Shown here piece after piece: positions 10,271 through 22,300 of a DNA stretch of 64,000 bases; position 1 is the first letter of the stretch, and each line of letters begins with the position of its first letter. The notes beneath the pieces were generated by a model, which worked only from the letters and a program-made list of their open reading frames with translations, was not told the origin of the DNA and searched no databases. This DNA comes from Antedon mediterranea. Its lineage: Eukaryota; Echinodermata; Crinoidea; Comatulida; Antedonidae. The stretch spans positions 14,058,288 through 14,122,287 of the forward strand of contig NC_092676.1 in the NCBI RefSeq assembly GCF_964355755.1, given 5' to 3'. The translations under genes were made by a program, and so were the position numbers.

Positions 10271-12730
10271 GTGATTTGTGGCAAAAAAACAGACCAATAA
10301 TGGGAGTAAGAGAGTATATGTAAAGACTGATGTTATTGGTTCGGATTGACCTCTCTAGGTTATGATAGCTATGGATGTAGTCAATGTACATAAGCCAAAA
10401 TTGAGCAGTGAATCCGTGTGGTCCCAAACGTGTCAAATCTGCAAACTGTTTGTATGCTGTACATGCATGAATAAATGTAGCGGAGTTGATGGCTTTTTCA
10501 TGACTTGGTTCATTGGTTAATTCCGTTAGCTGTTCTCTGTTGCTATACTCTTTCATGAATTCCCGAAAATGTAGAATTTCAAAAGCAAGAGCCAATATGG
10601 TGGTGTAAACGTTTACATCTATTGAAATATTTTCCACTTAGAAAACCGTTAAGTGACCCGGGAGCAAGCAAATCAGTAGTGGTAAGCATATCAGGACCTC
10701 CTGAATTAGAAAGAAGCTTTCCAACAACTTTAAAAAAGGCCATTTCCACATGGAAAGCACCTAACATGATAAATATGTCATCAAACTTGGGTTTTTCTGT
10801 TGCTTGTATTTGCATAGCTGGCTTTGCTGCATTTAAATCGTAAGTCACGATTCCGAATTTCTGCTCGCATTCATTAGTGCATCTTTGGGTTATCAAGAGT
10901 CTCTTGTATGACATCTAACCTAGTGATTGGTTGTTGCAAATTTGGCATATATCGAACTGCCTGTTTTGGCAAATTGTCTTGATATGATGCAGCATTGTAA
11001 CCGACCCACATTGGAATGTTATTCTCTTTCAAAGCATGTTTAACACCCAAAGGAAGTCCATATTCCATGCTACTGCACTGACATCAGGGAGACTAGAAAT
11101 ATCTGTAACATTGTAGTTAAATACGGTCATTTTTGGTTTCTTACGATATGGCTCTAGAGCAGACATCTGTGGCGCTAGTGATCGCTTTCTACCTTTCTGT
11201 TGTTTGTTAGTTACACAGGAATGGCCTTCTGTGACATTTGTTTCATTAGTTTCTTGCTCGTCTGATATATTCTGGTAAAGTATTTCCATTGTGTCGTGAA
11301 GTGTGAGTCATTTCATCAAAATTATCAAATGCAAGTCTCATTGGTATGTGTTTAACTGTTCCAATGGGGCATGCCAGCATCCTCTCTTGTATTTTCTTAG
11401 CCGTATTTGTTTCAAGTTCTTCAAGGCAGTTGTAATTGAGGCTATGTCCAAACCTATTTAGAACCTGTACTAACTTTTTGCTACCTGTAACAGTCTTTAC
11501 AGCCATACCCAATGCCACTTGCTTTGCTGGTTTCACTTTACCTCTTTTGACAATGAAAAGTGCATCATCACAAGATTATTTAACACGTCGCTTCACCTGC
11601 TCAAAACACTTAGTTTGTTCTGCTCCGCTGTACAATGCAGTGAAAAATGTGGATAACAACTTGGGGGGGGGGGGGGCAAAGCATCCCCTTCCTTTAAATC
11701 AGGATTAGGATTTTCAGGAAGGTAGGATTTTCAGGAAGGTCTTTCTTTTGAATGCCAAGTATGTTTTTACGAAGTAGAAAAGCTGCCTTGGTAACAATGT
11801 GTTCATCATCCGATGCATAGTCATATGCAACACGTACAGATTTATCGGCAGTGTTATTGTAAATAATAATTCTTGGTAAACGTAGTTTCTTACCAAATTT
11901 GTCTGTGCACTATTTATGGGTGTTGTTTCAGAAAGTGTACACATATCAGTATATCTGGCAAACACTGATGTCAAAAGCTCAGGTCTTTTGTTACAGATGA
12001 TTGCTTTTTCTACATAGTTATGGATATTTTGTATCATGGTTAGTTTGGATGACTCATTTGAATCCAATTCACTCTGACTTGAAACCCTTTTGGCCGACAT
12101 CAAATATGCACTTTTACAAGAGTGGTGATTTTGATTCTTTGTCAAGTCAATACCACTTATTTCGGATAACAGTTTGGAATCATTTAAAGCTGAAGCTGCC
12201 TCATGGATGCTCTGACCAGCTTCAATTGTCTCACAACTACCAGCTACTTCATACTGACCTTTCTTGCGTTTTCTTGCTTTCCCACAAAATATACATTGAG
12301 GAGGGAAAATACCAGATGTTGATGACAGCGACCTATCGCTTTCGGGTGTAGCTTAACGTAAATGTGGACTCTCAGCAGTGCTTTCTAACTTGTGTGTATG
12401 AGGTGCCTTATCCGTGGATGCAGTTTCTGACGGTATAGCAGTAAAATTCTTGTAACACATCACATGATAACCTTCATTTTCGTCAGGAGATGATGGTAAT
12501 TTTTGCACAATGTTGTGATATACAGATTCCACAAAATTACGCTTTTTACGTCTACTTTCTGCTGCTAGTAAAACCGCTTTCCAATGTTTATCATTGAACG
12601 AGAGGATATTTCCCCACTTTGATTTTTGTTTGGGCTTTTCAATGTGGAGAATGCAAACGTTCTGGGACGATTTCATCTGAGTTTCAGCACTACTTTCAGG
12701 AGTCTGACCTGGGTCCGTAAAGCTTTCCAT
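10271..12730 (-). pseudogene. Transposon partner gene (zinc-binding and GAFHVEM-type protein), broken
   Basis: Pieces in order on the minus strand form one decayed protein. 12730-12353 is the N-terminus. About 12350-11940 has a C..C plus H..C zinc-like unit (QCIFCGKARKRKKGQYE; HHSCKSAYLMSAKR). 11680-11240 includes LVQVLNRFGHSLNYNCLEEL. 11289-10579 includes KFGIVTYDLNAAKPAMQIQ, DDIFIMLGAFHVEMAFFK and GSLNGFLSGKYFNRCKRLH. 10570-10271 includes FTAQFWLMYIDYIHSYHNLE. Several frameshifts, an early stop and a G run (11663-11677) disable it, and a LINE replaces its 3' end. I recognise the family as widespread and uncharacterised in invertebrates; its function is unknown. Its partner is the intact gene at 2181-4172. 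Confidence 0.6.
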
Positions 12731-12987
12731 TACAATTAGATGTCTTCACGCACAACATAAACATATAGCAATTATAATACTGAGAAAAGATGATCCTGTT
12801 GTGTTAACTCTACTAATCTATACTATAGAATAAAATTAGCAAATGATTTTGAAATAATGGAATAGCACATGGGGATGGGAATCCTGCTGGACACCAAAGC
12901 CTTGATAGATGTATCCATGGAGACATCAATCTCTATTTGGCCTGGCTGACTGCAGGGAGAGGAGTGTTCTTTTTTGTCTCTTTCTTG

Positions 12988-13552
12988 CATTAATTAAGTG
13001 CATTCTTAAGTTAATTTAGCACAGGAATGGTCATTTAAGAATTATGGTCTTATGGAGTTAATAAGAGAAAATTTTAGAATTGGTTTGGTCGATGTACTCG
13101 ATATGCTAATTAAATTTGAATTTTAATTATTTTAACCTTTGACCCATTCTTAAGTGGATTTGGCCCCGGATTTCAAACTTAAGAATGATGAATCCTTAAT
13201 CAGTATGTTCATAAGTATATGTCATGTGAATTTCGTTGATGTACTCAAAATGCTAAATAAATGTCTAATTAGCACTAATTAAGTGCGTTCTTAAGTTAAT
13301 TTAGCATAGGAATGGTCACTTAAGAATTATGGATCTTGATTCCTGATAGTTAAGAGAACATTTTAGAATTGGTTTGATCGATGTACTCGATATGCTAATT
13401 AAATTCAATTTTAGGGGTGATTTGTGTGGCTCCCCCCTAAAATTGAACAGGACCCGTCACTTAAAAATTTCCATTTCTGGGTCCCATAGACCATATCTAC
13501 ACACTCCACACCTCAAACCTTTTGTACTCAAATTGCTAATTAAAATCTTCTG
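12988..13552 (-). repeat. Right long terminal inverted repeat with an internal tandem copy
   Basis: Positions 13262-13552 are the reverse complement of 848-1136. The inner half of the repeat occurs again just inside, at 12988-13115, as a direct diverged copy (both contain AGTGC.TTCTTAAGTTAATTTAGCA and GATGTACTCGATATGCTAAT). The right end therefore carries one and a half TIR copies. Confidence 0.75.
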
Positions 13553-14109
13553 GGCTCCCAGAGTAATTTCTTTATAATATATTTAGACAAGACTAGTGTT
13601 AAACACCTTATAAAATGTTGACCGGAAAAGTGAACTAAATAAGCAAATCGACCTTTAAAAAGACAGTAAAGTAATTAGAAGTTAATAAGAGCTAAATATG
13701 TATGAAATTGTATAAGTTATAAATGTTTAAATAAGAGAATAATATTAAAGTGAGGTATAACAAATGTAGTTACACACTGGGATATTATAAGCGAAAACAT
13801 CTTTTACTGACTCGAATAAATATATCGACCACTATTATCAGTAAAGTGAAGTTTATTGAATACTCTATTACATCAACATAACATAACATGACGACGTTTC
13901 AACCCAACCTGCGACAACACACCACGCTGTCCAAAAACCAGGTAAGTATGGTACGCCAATCGCGTACAACATCAATAGTAATTAAAAATATCAATCTCAT
14001 CAAGACATTTTGCGAAATAAATAGTAGTAGTTTTTAATGAATATAAATTACAACGGAATACTTACAATAATATATAATTACAAAGGATAATATAATTACA
14101 AAGGAATAC
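13553..14109. other. AT-rich spacer without recognised content
   Basis: No gene seen. Short repeats of AATTACAAAGGA occur at 14048-14110. GACGACGTTTC near 13890 could be the 5' edge of the Penelope-like element, but I cannot support that. Confidence 0.5.
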
Positions 14110-14819
14110 ATTAAAACTGCTATAAAGAAAGCAAAAAATATTCCTCGATTTCAGACACTGACGTACAAACCACGTCAACCAAATTTGACCAGAGTGCCAT
14201 TGGTCACAACCCATCACCCTAGGTTGCCTTCATTACGGGCTATTATTGAGAAACATAGTACACAGAACGTCTCAGGACTGTTTTTCCGGAACCATCCATT
14301 ATTGCATTTCGTAGACCTCCCAACCTTCGTGATATATTAGTAAGATCCAAATTTAAGAGTAAAATTAACTCTCATGACAGCCAAAATTTGGGCAGTCACC
14401 TTTGCGGCAAATCTTGCAAAACTTTTTCATTGGTTGACTCTACTGAAAAACATTTTAACAGTAACCAAACTGACCGCATTTTTCGGATAAGACAATCAAT
14501 TAATTGTCTAGCCAAAAACGTCATTTATCTCATATACTGTAATATTTGTGGTAATCAGTACGTCGGGGAAACAAAAAACACTCTCCGTATGAAAATGACA
14601 CAACACAGATCAGCTATCAAAACATTAAAGCTTGATCAACCTGTAGCCGAACATTTTAATTCAGCAGGTCACTCGATTGAAAATTTCAGAGTTATTGCAA
14701 TAGACCACAAGACCAAAACCACTAGGAATTACTACTTAAAACCACAAAACCTTTTGGACTTAACATTAGGAACATACTCCCAGATCGGTAAAATTACTCC
14801 ATTGACTACCCAAATTTAA
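14110..14819 (+). pseudogene. Penelope-like element: RT tail and GIY-YIG endonuclease
   Basis: The open frame 14388-14819 encodes a GIY-YIG endonuclease of the Penelope type: a Cys-containing entry (HLCGKSCKTF), then VIYLIYCNICGNQYVGETKN (the GIY/YIG strands), LRMKMTQHRSAI, and HFNSAGHSIENFRVIAI. Upstream in other frames, 14160-14385 reads as the segment between RT and endonuclease (VPLVTTHHPRLPSLRAIIEK; PPNLRDILVRSKF), broken by at least one frameshift. RT itself is absent. The 3' region that follows (to about 15110) has a close copy at 43020-43240. Confidence 0.85.
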
Positions 14820-15120
14820 GTTTCAATATTAACCACCATTTAAGCTAAGCTGTTTTTTTATTTTCTACCCATACTATCTCCACCCTCCATTCACCAGCCT
14901 GTGCCTCTTTTGTTTTATTTCTTTTATTCCTATTCACTCGGGCAGCATTTGTCTGTTATAGGCCTATCTATCTATCTATCAAAGTATCTTCACTTGCACT
15001 GGTGAAGGGATAGTGTTGCCCAAAAGCTCTGCTAACTTTTCTGGCTGTTTTACTTTATCGTGATTAATTTAGCTTTTCACTTTTTTTTTTGTATCTCCAT
15101 TGAGATCCAGCCACGGATAC
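14820..15120 (+). mobile_element. 3' region of the Penelope-like element with a degenerate hammerhead core
   Basis: Shares its sequence with 43028-43240. It contains a hammerhead-like unit at 14996-15032, but the conserved core is mutated: CTGATGA has become CTGGTGA and the GAAA box reads AAAA. It should therefore not self-cleave. A TCTA microsatellite sits at 14966-14980. Confidence 0.6.
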
Positions 15121-15143
15121 CCACAGCATTGTCATTTTTCATT

Positions 15144-15280
15144 GGGGCGACTTTTTCTTATTCTCACAGATTTCCTCATCTTTATCGTTTCAAATTAATT
15201 AATTAAATTTCAGTATATCACTGGGCGGTTTAGAATTAATGTTCTTTGCCTGATTTGTTTATATATATATATATATATAT
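15144..15280 (+). mobile_element. tRNA-derived SINE, head truncated
   Basis: Starts at the last bases of a tRNA head (GGGGC) and continues through the same body seen on the minus strand at 43302-43410: GACTTTTTCTTATTCTCACA, the AATTAATTAATTAAATTTCA tract, then TTCTTTGCCTG and an (AT)n tail. The tRNA part itself is lost. Confidence 0.75.
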
Positions 15281-15282
15281 AT

Positions 15283-16080
15283 TAGTCTAGGACAAAAATC
15301 TGAAAAGATGCTTAGAAATCAATTTAGGGGGAGTGGAATGTTAGAGGCTGTCAACATAGCCAGATATCCTAATTAATCCCTTCTGATCACTCTAGGCCCT
15401 GTTGACACTTCATTTTTTGCCTCGTCTTGAAATGGCGGCCATTTTTCAAAATGGCCGCTATTTCAATACGAGGCAAAATCTGAAGTGTCAACAAGGCCTA
15501 ATGGATTCCGTGTCTGAAGTACATGTGTTTAGACACCAAGATTGTGTATCTACCTTATTTAGATCTGATTTTATCCACATTTTATATAAAAATGGCGGCC
15601 ATTTTGAAAAATGGCTGCCATTTTAATACGAGGCAAAAACTAAAGTGTCAACAAGGCCTAATGGATTCCATGTCTGAAGTACATGTGTTTAGACACCAAG
15701 ATTGTGTATCTACCTTATTTAGATCTGATTTTATCCACATTTTATATAAAAATGGCGGCCATTTTGAAAAATGGCTGCCATTTTAATAAAAGGCAAAAAC
15801 TGAAGTGTCAACAAGGCCTAATGGATTCCGTGTCTGAAGTACATGTGTTTAGACACCAAGATTGTGTATCTACCTTATTTAGATCTGATTTTATCCACAT
15901 TTTATACAAAAATGGCGGCCATTTTCAAAAATGGCCGCCATTTCAAGACGAGGCAAAAAATTAAGTGTCAACAGGGCTTAGAGTGATCAGAAGGGTTTAA
16001 TTAGGATATCTGGCTATGTTGACAGCCTCTAACATTCCACTCCCCCTAACTCATTTTTTTCACATTTTTTGCCTAGACTA
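15283..16080. mobile_element. Foldback element with 160-bp internal tandem repeats
   Basis: The ends (15283-15445 and 15920-16080) are reverse complements: TAGTCTAGG at the tip, then AGGGGGAGTGGAATGTTAGAG and the TGATCA-containing stretch. Between them a 160-bp unit is repeated about three times (GTGTCAACAAGGCCTAATGG at about 15486, 15646 and 15806, with a partial at 15966). Each unit junction is an imperfect palindrome built on AATGGCGGCCATTTT. The three ORFs at 15402-15964 are the repeat read in frame, not genes. Confidence 0.9.
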
Positions 16081-16246
16081 TATATCATATAAATCCAAAG
16101 GCAAAAAAATAAGCGAAAAGCTAAATCAAAAAATATATTATTATATACGGTATATATACAAGCCCACTAATTTCTACACGTTATGTAACTTATAATTAGT
16201 CCACGCTCTTTTTACTGTTGCTAACATCGACAAGATTTACACTCTC

Positions 16247-16399
16247 TTTATTTTACAATGTTGCTTCTCGTGGTTCTTTCAGTTTTGCTATAAGCGATTT
16301 CAGTTGGTCATTGTCGGAGTCTTGTAGTTTATGTACATCACTTGGATTGTCTAGATTCTTTTCCGTGTTTAATATTAAATAGGCTCGGCGAGGTGTCCC
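16247..16399 (-). CDS. Receptor last exon, stop codon and poly(A) signal
   Basis: Phase 0 in. Encodes [17 protein letters not shown] and a charged end ([14 protein letters not shown]), then TAA at 16255-16253. AATAAA (16252-16247) follows the stop without any spacer, so the 3' UTR is very short unless a later signal is used. No DFG motif is present where a kinase fold would have it. Confidence 0.8.
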
Positions 16400-19300
16400 C
16401 TAAAATGATAATAGCGCAATTTTATACAAGAATTTATAGTACATAGTAGGCCTATATGTATAAGCGGCTACAGTAGATAAACATTGATTATTGCAAAAAC
16501 TGTCATGACTCAAGTAATTAAATGGATAACTTTGTTAACATATTTCAGAGTTGCATGTGTTTATACAATTAGCATTATGTATGCAAGATTGCTACCTACC
16601 GCCTGCACTAAAATATAATGTTCGTTGACCAAACCATGCGACAGCCCATTTTTATGTACGAATGATACAGCCTTAGTAAGATCATCCTCAAATGCGTTTA
16701 TATCATCTTCGGTTAGATGTTTTTCGGAACTATTCAGGTATTGAGACAGTAGAAATGGTCTTTTTGAGATAATACTGATCATTGGGAGAACATGGTATCT
16801 GTCTATCTCTCGAAGCACCATTTTTGTAAATCGATCTTGCTTATCTATTTTTTTTTTTAAAAGAGGTAACCTTTTAAAATATTTATTAATTAATTTTAAG
16901 AATTTTAGTTTATCTTTTTAAACTAAATATTTACATAATTTTACTAGGGTTGGACAAACTGAATAAAAAGTGGAGATCAAAAAAAAAAACTAGTGAGAAA
17001 ATTAAAAGATTGAAACGGACCTTTAACGTAATGTCGAAGATTGGGGAAATAATATAGGCCTAATATTTAGAGGCGTTTTGTTAGCAGAATTTAAGAAGTA
17101 GACCACAGGATATTAAAATATTGTAGGCCTATTATATAAAATGGATAAAATGCACGATTACAATTTACCTTCATTAGAATACAATGTAACAATTAAAACA
17201 GTTTAATTATAAAAATGAAATAATTAATTTTAATTTTACTGGAAAATATTAACGAGCATGCAAGTTTATAAAATTAAGTTCATCGGACTTTGTGGTGATG
17301 GCAATGAATGGCCCAGAACATCGGTAGACTCATGCAAATTTCTGGAGACGAGAAGTTGATATTTTAATTTTTATTTATTATTTATTATAGAATTATTGGT
17401 AATAAATAGATAGCAACAGGACATCATCGCCAACCAATTTATATGTATTTACAAAGGTAAATAAGACCTCATTTTTATACATATTATTTAAAATAAATCC
17501 TGTTTATATATTTCACATTATTTGAGCGCTCTCATTAAATAAACTAAATGGATCAATAATCATGATTTAAAAAAATACCATTGTTAGATGTCATTTTTAG
17601 AGATTCCCCTTCATTGATTATTTGTCTGACAGTATTTCCTAATTTCAAAAATAAAATATATATTTGGTTAAATATTGAATTTATTTATATATAATGTATA
17701 TAATGTATAAAATACGTAAATATGGTATTTTACTACAGTAGTGCAAACACGAGCAATGCATAACCGTTATCTCTCTAGCCTTCTCGTGTATTTCAGTATT
17801 TTATTGGTAGGCCTACTCACTTTAGAATCAGTGGCACACACCTTTCGGTGGTGCGTCCATACAAATATAAACAACAACATATAAAAGGTAAATGATGATA
17901 AAACTTACATAATTTACTTACATTGAAACCAAAAAAAACAAAAAAAAAACAAAAAAAATAAAAAAACAAATGTACAGTAGTAATTGTACACTTGAACATC
18001 GTGTACATTTGTACTTTTATACAAAATTACTTACGTGATATTTCGGAACAGGAATTTCTTGATTTTCTATTCCGGAACTTAATGGTAGATAACGTATATA
18101 TGTAAGGATTTAACGAAGAATTTAACGGCAAGACAAAAACAGCAGTCCACGCATACACAGTTCCCGGAATGCTGACAGTACCAGATAGTGCCAGTATGCC
18201 CATTGTGACTATTGGTACCCAGCAGAAGAAGTCTGTAGATATGATTAACGCCATCTTGACTGCAAGTTTCTTTTCAGCCGATACGGCTTTGGTCGTTTTT
18301 GAAGCTACTGTTTTTGCAGATTGTTTAAATTTGAAATAAATCATTGTGTAGCAGAATAGTATAGCTAAGAAGCAAAACAGATTCAGTACAATAAAAATAA
18401 ACACTGAATAGAGCCATCCATCGGGCTTGTCGCTTGTTAGTGGTATTGCTAAGCACACACTTGATCGACCATAGAAGTCCGAGGCAAATGTTGAAGCCAC
18501 TAACGGATATCCAGCCAATGTTAACAGGAATATCCATTGCGAAAGAATGATAACTTTTACCGAAAATGGTCCTAGATGAAATTTACTAAAAGGATATTGT
18601 ATACAGATAAATCGATCCATACTTATTGTTGTGAGTGTCAAGACGGATAACTCACTTGAAACAACCGAAAGAAATCCTGCCAGATGACAAATAAAACTGT
18701 CTTTCCATTCTTTAGCATGTAGCACGTACACATCACGATAATACATGTCGGCACTGGCTATAATTATCATGTACGTCCCGATTAAAAGGTCAGAAATTGC
18801 TAGATTCAATATCAAACTACCCTGGACCTTGTTACGTTCTTTCTGATGGCACCGCCAGGCTATTACAAACACGTTTCCTACTAAAGCCCCGATACCCAGA
18901 AGCCACATAAAAACGCGTAACACATGGTTTCGCATTAAATCGTCACATGATGAAAATTCGTCTTCTTCTGGCTCACATCTGGATATTTCGCCAATAAGAC
19001 AACAGAACAAGAAGTCATCTGATATTCTACAAAATTGATAAAATTGTACAACCATAGTAGTTAAGTGTGCATAATCAAATTACCTTATGCCTTAAAATTT
19101 GTAATATCGTAGTCATATTCATGGACCATCGTAGGTCGCAGTATTGTCTCGTCGTGACTTCTTATTCACTCGTTATTATTCGCGGTGGAAATTCAACATG
19201 ACTCTTCCAAGACGAAGATATTATCAAAGAAATGTAATCATTACATGTAATTTATTATGATTAGGCCACTCAGCCTAGTTAGGACTCGGCTGGACTCAAG

Positions 19301-22300
19301 CTAGGCTTAAGAAAGATGATTCAAGCGAGCTATAGAGAGCAGAACAATTATTTGGGTATTAATGATAAGTGTCGCATACCAGATCCTCAAATAACAAAAA
19401 TATAACTTCACAGATGATCAAACGATTGACATCGGGAAAAATTGTAATAATGCGTAATGACTTCGTAGTACAGTCTTAAAAATTTGTAAAAATTCGTAAC
19501 AATATTGTATCTCCATCGTGCGACCGTCGTAGTTTTTAGTACGAATGAATACGATTTTTGTAAATTCGTGTTCATTCGTAGACAAACTCGTGAATGTGGG
19601 AAAGGGGAATTTACTAAATATAAGTATCTATGTTGAATTTAATATAATTAATTATAATCTTTAACAATTCATTTATTTAGGTCTACTTACAAAGTTTCCA
19701 AACCATCCAGTCCTTGAAATACGTCTTCCCCAAACTTACTTAAGTTTTCATTCTCAGATATGTCCCTATAAGAAGAAGCAATACTTTTACAATACTCTGA
19801 TTGTTACATTGAGAAAAATACCATGATGGCCTATATATCGTGAAACCTTTCACTATATTTTTAGTCGCGTGGAAGCGACTCTATAGTTCACTATGTCGGT
19901 CGGTTGGTCGGTCTGTCTGTCGGTTTGTCTGTCTGTCGGTCCGGTATCACTATGCGTTTTATCGCTTTCTGACCTTATCTTGATATCAGTTTAATCTAGC
20001 TAGGTCAATTTTTCACAGTATATTCCTTATGGCCAGGAATCAATGTGGTTATGTTTTCACGGTGCGCAATAAAAAATTACGTGGTCTACGCACGATTTAA
20101 CGAAATCACGTTTGTAATCATATCTTCACAACCATGAATCACAATTAAATAAAATTTGGTACTCATAAATTTCAGGGCATAAATCATCATAATATGGCAA
20201 TACAATTACGTGCGTAGCGCATGTAACGCATGCGTACGCGCGCTTAAAATTTTCAAAATTTATTTTCGATGAAATAAGAGTACATTTCAGGCAATTTTAA
20301 GCGTTTACAAAATTGCCATGAGTGCGCATTTTTTCGCGCGTTAAATGTTATTGCGCACTCTTTTTGCCCGATTTCTGTTTTCTTGACTTTTCAACTCGAA
20401 ATTACGTTATACGAGCACGTCGAAAGTGACAGGCTACGCACGTGTAAATTAAAAAAATGTAAATGTTTTTAAACATTTCAACATTTTTAAACATGTTCAG
20501 TAATTTCGGTCAGTATAGTTCACTATGTCGGTCTGTCTGTTGGTCTGTCTGTCGGTCTATCGGTCTGTCTGTCGGTCCGGTATCACTATGCATTGTAGCA
20601 CGCGACTTAATGGCTGTTGGCCTTGTTTCTTGTAAAAGTAATTGGAATTCTTGGTAATTATCCGCTAAATAGTAATTGTGTACATCATGGTATATTTTGA
20701 AAGCATTTATCATAGTATAGTAAGACATTTTTAAAACTACATGCATTGGATTACTTATATCTTATAGTATCAGAAAGTGACCTCGGGGGTTAGATCTATA
20801 ATGATAAACCTAATTTTATTTGGAAATATATGTCACAACTTTAAAGTTTTATACCGTATGATGGGGGGGGGGGTGTCATATATAAAGTGTGTGCGGGGGC
20901 GACGCGAGGTGAAAACAAGGAGTAAGCAGTAAGCTGAGTGTGGCGCTACTTGATTGGGTGTGGACAACTGTGTTGGTGTATTGATAAGATGCCAAGCGGA
21001 AAAATAACGGGAAAATGTAATTAACTCCCTAACTTATAGGGTTTTCTTAATTGAGTTGTTCAGGATTGAAGAACAGTTTGACTAATGAAATAACCAAAAA
21101 CACTTGTGAAACCAGAACATTTGTGAGTACAAAACAGCATGTGAAGTGATAGATAGCTAATAAATTATATTTCAATTGAATGGGACTTCACTATTGTAAA
21201 GTATAACGATGATGCAAATACAGTGTGGGGGAATTAGGGTAGAGTGTATTTGGGATAGAAGGGAGTCTGGTGGAGTAATTATTTATCTATTGTTGTATTC
21301 ATTTATTTGTTTATTGTTGTATTTAATTGAAGTTTTGATTATTATGGGATATGTAAGATAATTGAAGGTCATGATAAATTCAATCTCTTGAACTTGTAAT
21401 ATATTTTTATTTATTCGTTTACAGTTATTTATTTACTAGATAGTATTGGATGCTTAAATGGGAAACTTTGTTGGAATGCACGAGTTATAAATGTTTTAAA
21501 CAAAAGAAACATTTTTATTAAAAAACGATAGAATTTTTAATTATTTTTCTGTACGATTAAATTAAATTGGCGAGGTTTTGTGACAAAGTACCTAAGTGAG
21601 AGATATTAAGGCGGAAGTGTTATGAAGTAACCGATCTAATGTTGGTAATTGAAACTTGAATTTGAGCACAATGTCTATTTTTAAATCAAACCACACACTA
21701 TTAACAATAAAGATAGTATAGTAGGATAGTAACGTAGGATAAGTTGCAAAAGGGAAATAATTATGAGGGCGCAATACTAATGAGACAACTGAAAGCAAAG
21801 ATAGTGTAGTAGGAAGATGTTACACTTCCTATTCGTTCAATGCAAATAAAAGCGAGACAACATGGAGCTAAATTACGTCGAGTAGCTAAACTACGTCGAG
21901 TAGGGATACGGAAAGTTATTGTATAGGAAATAGGCTATTATAACAGTAGAATAATATGATTGTAAAATTAAGATTTAATACGAATTAACATATAAAATGT
22001 AATGTTATCTTTATAGAAAGTGCAAATGAATCATATTTATATGTTTTGGAATACAAATTTGTGTTTCAATTACCTGGAATTGTTTAGGTACCTGGAATTT
22101 ATCTACCCGTATTTTATTTCTTTTATTTTAATGTTTTTATTTGCAAATCAATTGAACTTTTTTAAATTATTTACATTTAATTGTTTATCATTGGACATAG
22201 ATAGAAAATTTAATACCTAGCTTTAGAAACACTTCTTCATCAGAGTGAATATTAGGAGCCTAGTGGTAAATAGGCCTACAATTTGGCATGTAATCAATAA

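Larger units (their letters stand above)
848..13552. mobile_element. Composite DNA transposon with long terminal inverted repeats
   Basis: The segment is bounded by near-identical sequence in opposite orientation (848-1136 and 13262-13552). Both of its native genes lie on the minus strand: the PIN/FEN-like protein (2181-4172) and the zinc-binding partner protein (about 10270-12730). Both proteins resemble a pair of uncharacterised families that I recall as widespread in invertebrate genomes; I cannot name the transposon superfamily. The interior has been invaded by a TIR element (5701-6777), BEL/Pao and gag-like debris (7692-9400) and a LINE (about 9425-10270), and it has acquired a minisatellite. 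The TIR pairing is read directly; treating everything between as one old element is inference. Confidence 0.6.

Noticed and set aside
15402-15964. Three overlapping ORFs of 74-93 codons with near-identical proteins
   Set aside because: They are the 160-bp tandem unit translated; each differs only by the repeat variants.
17817-18008. 63-codon minus ORF just after the 7TM exon as an extra receptor exon
   Set aside because: Splicing it in from the phase 1 donor gives a stop at once; the kinase-like exon fits directly.
20463-20746. ORFs over the GTCTGTCGGT block
   Set aside because: Low-complexity translation of a microsatellite ([15 protein letters not shown]).
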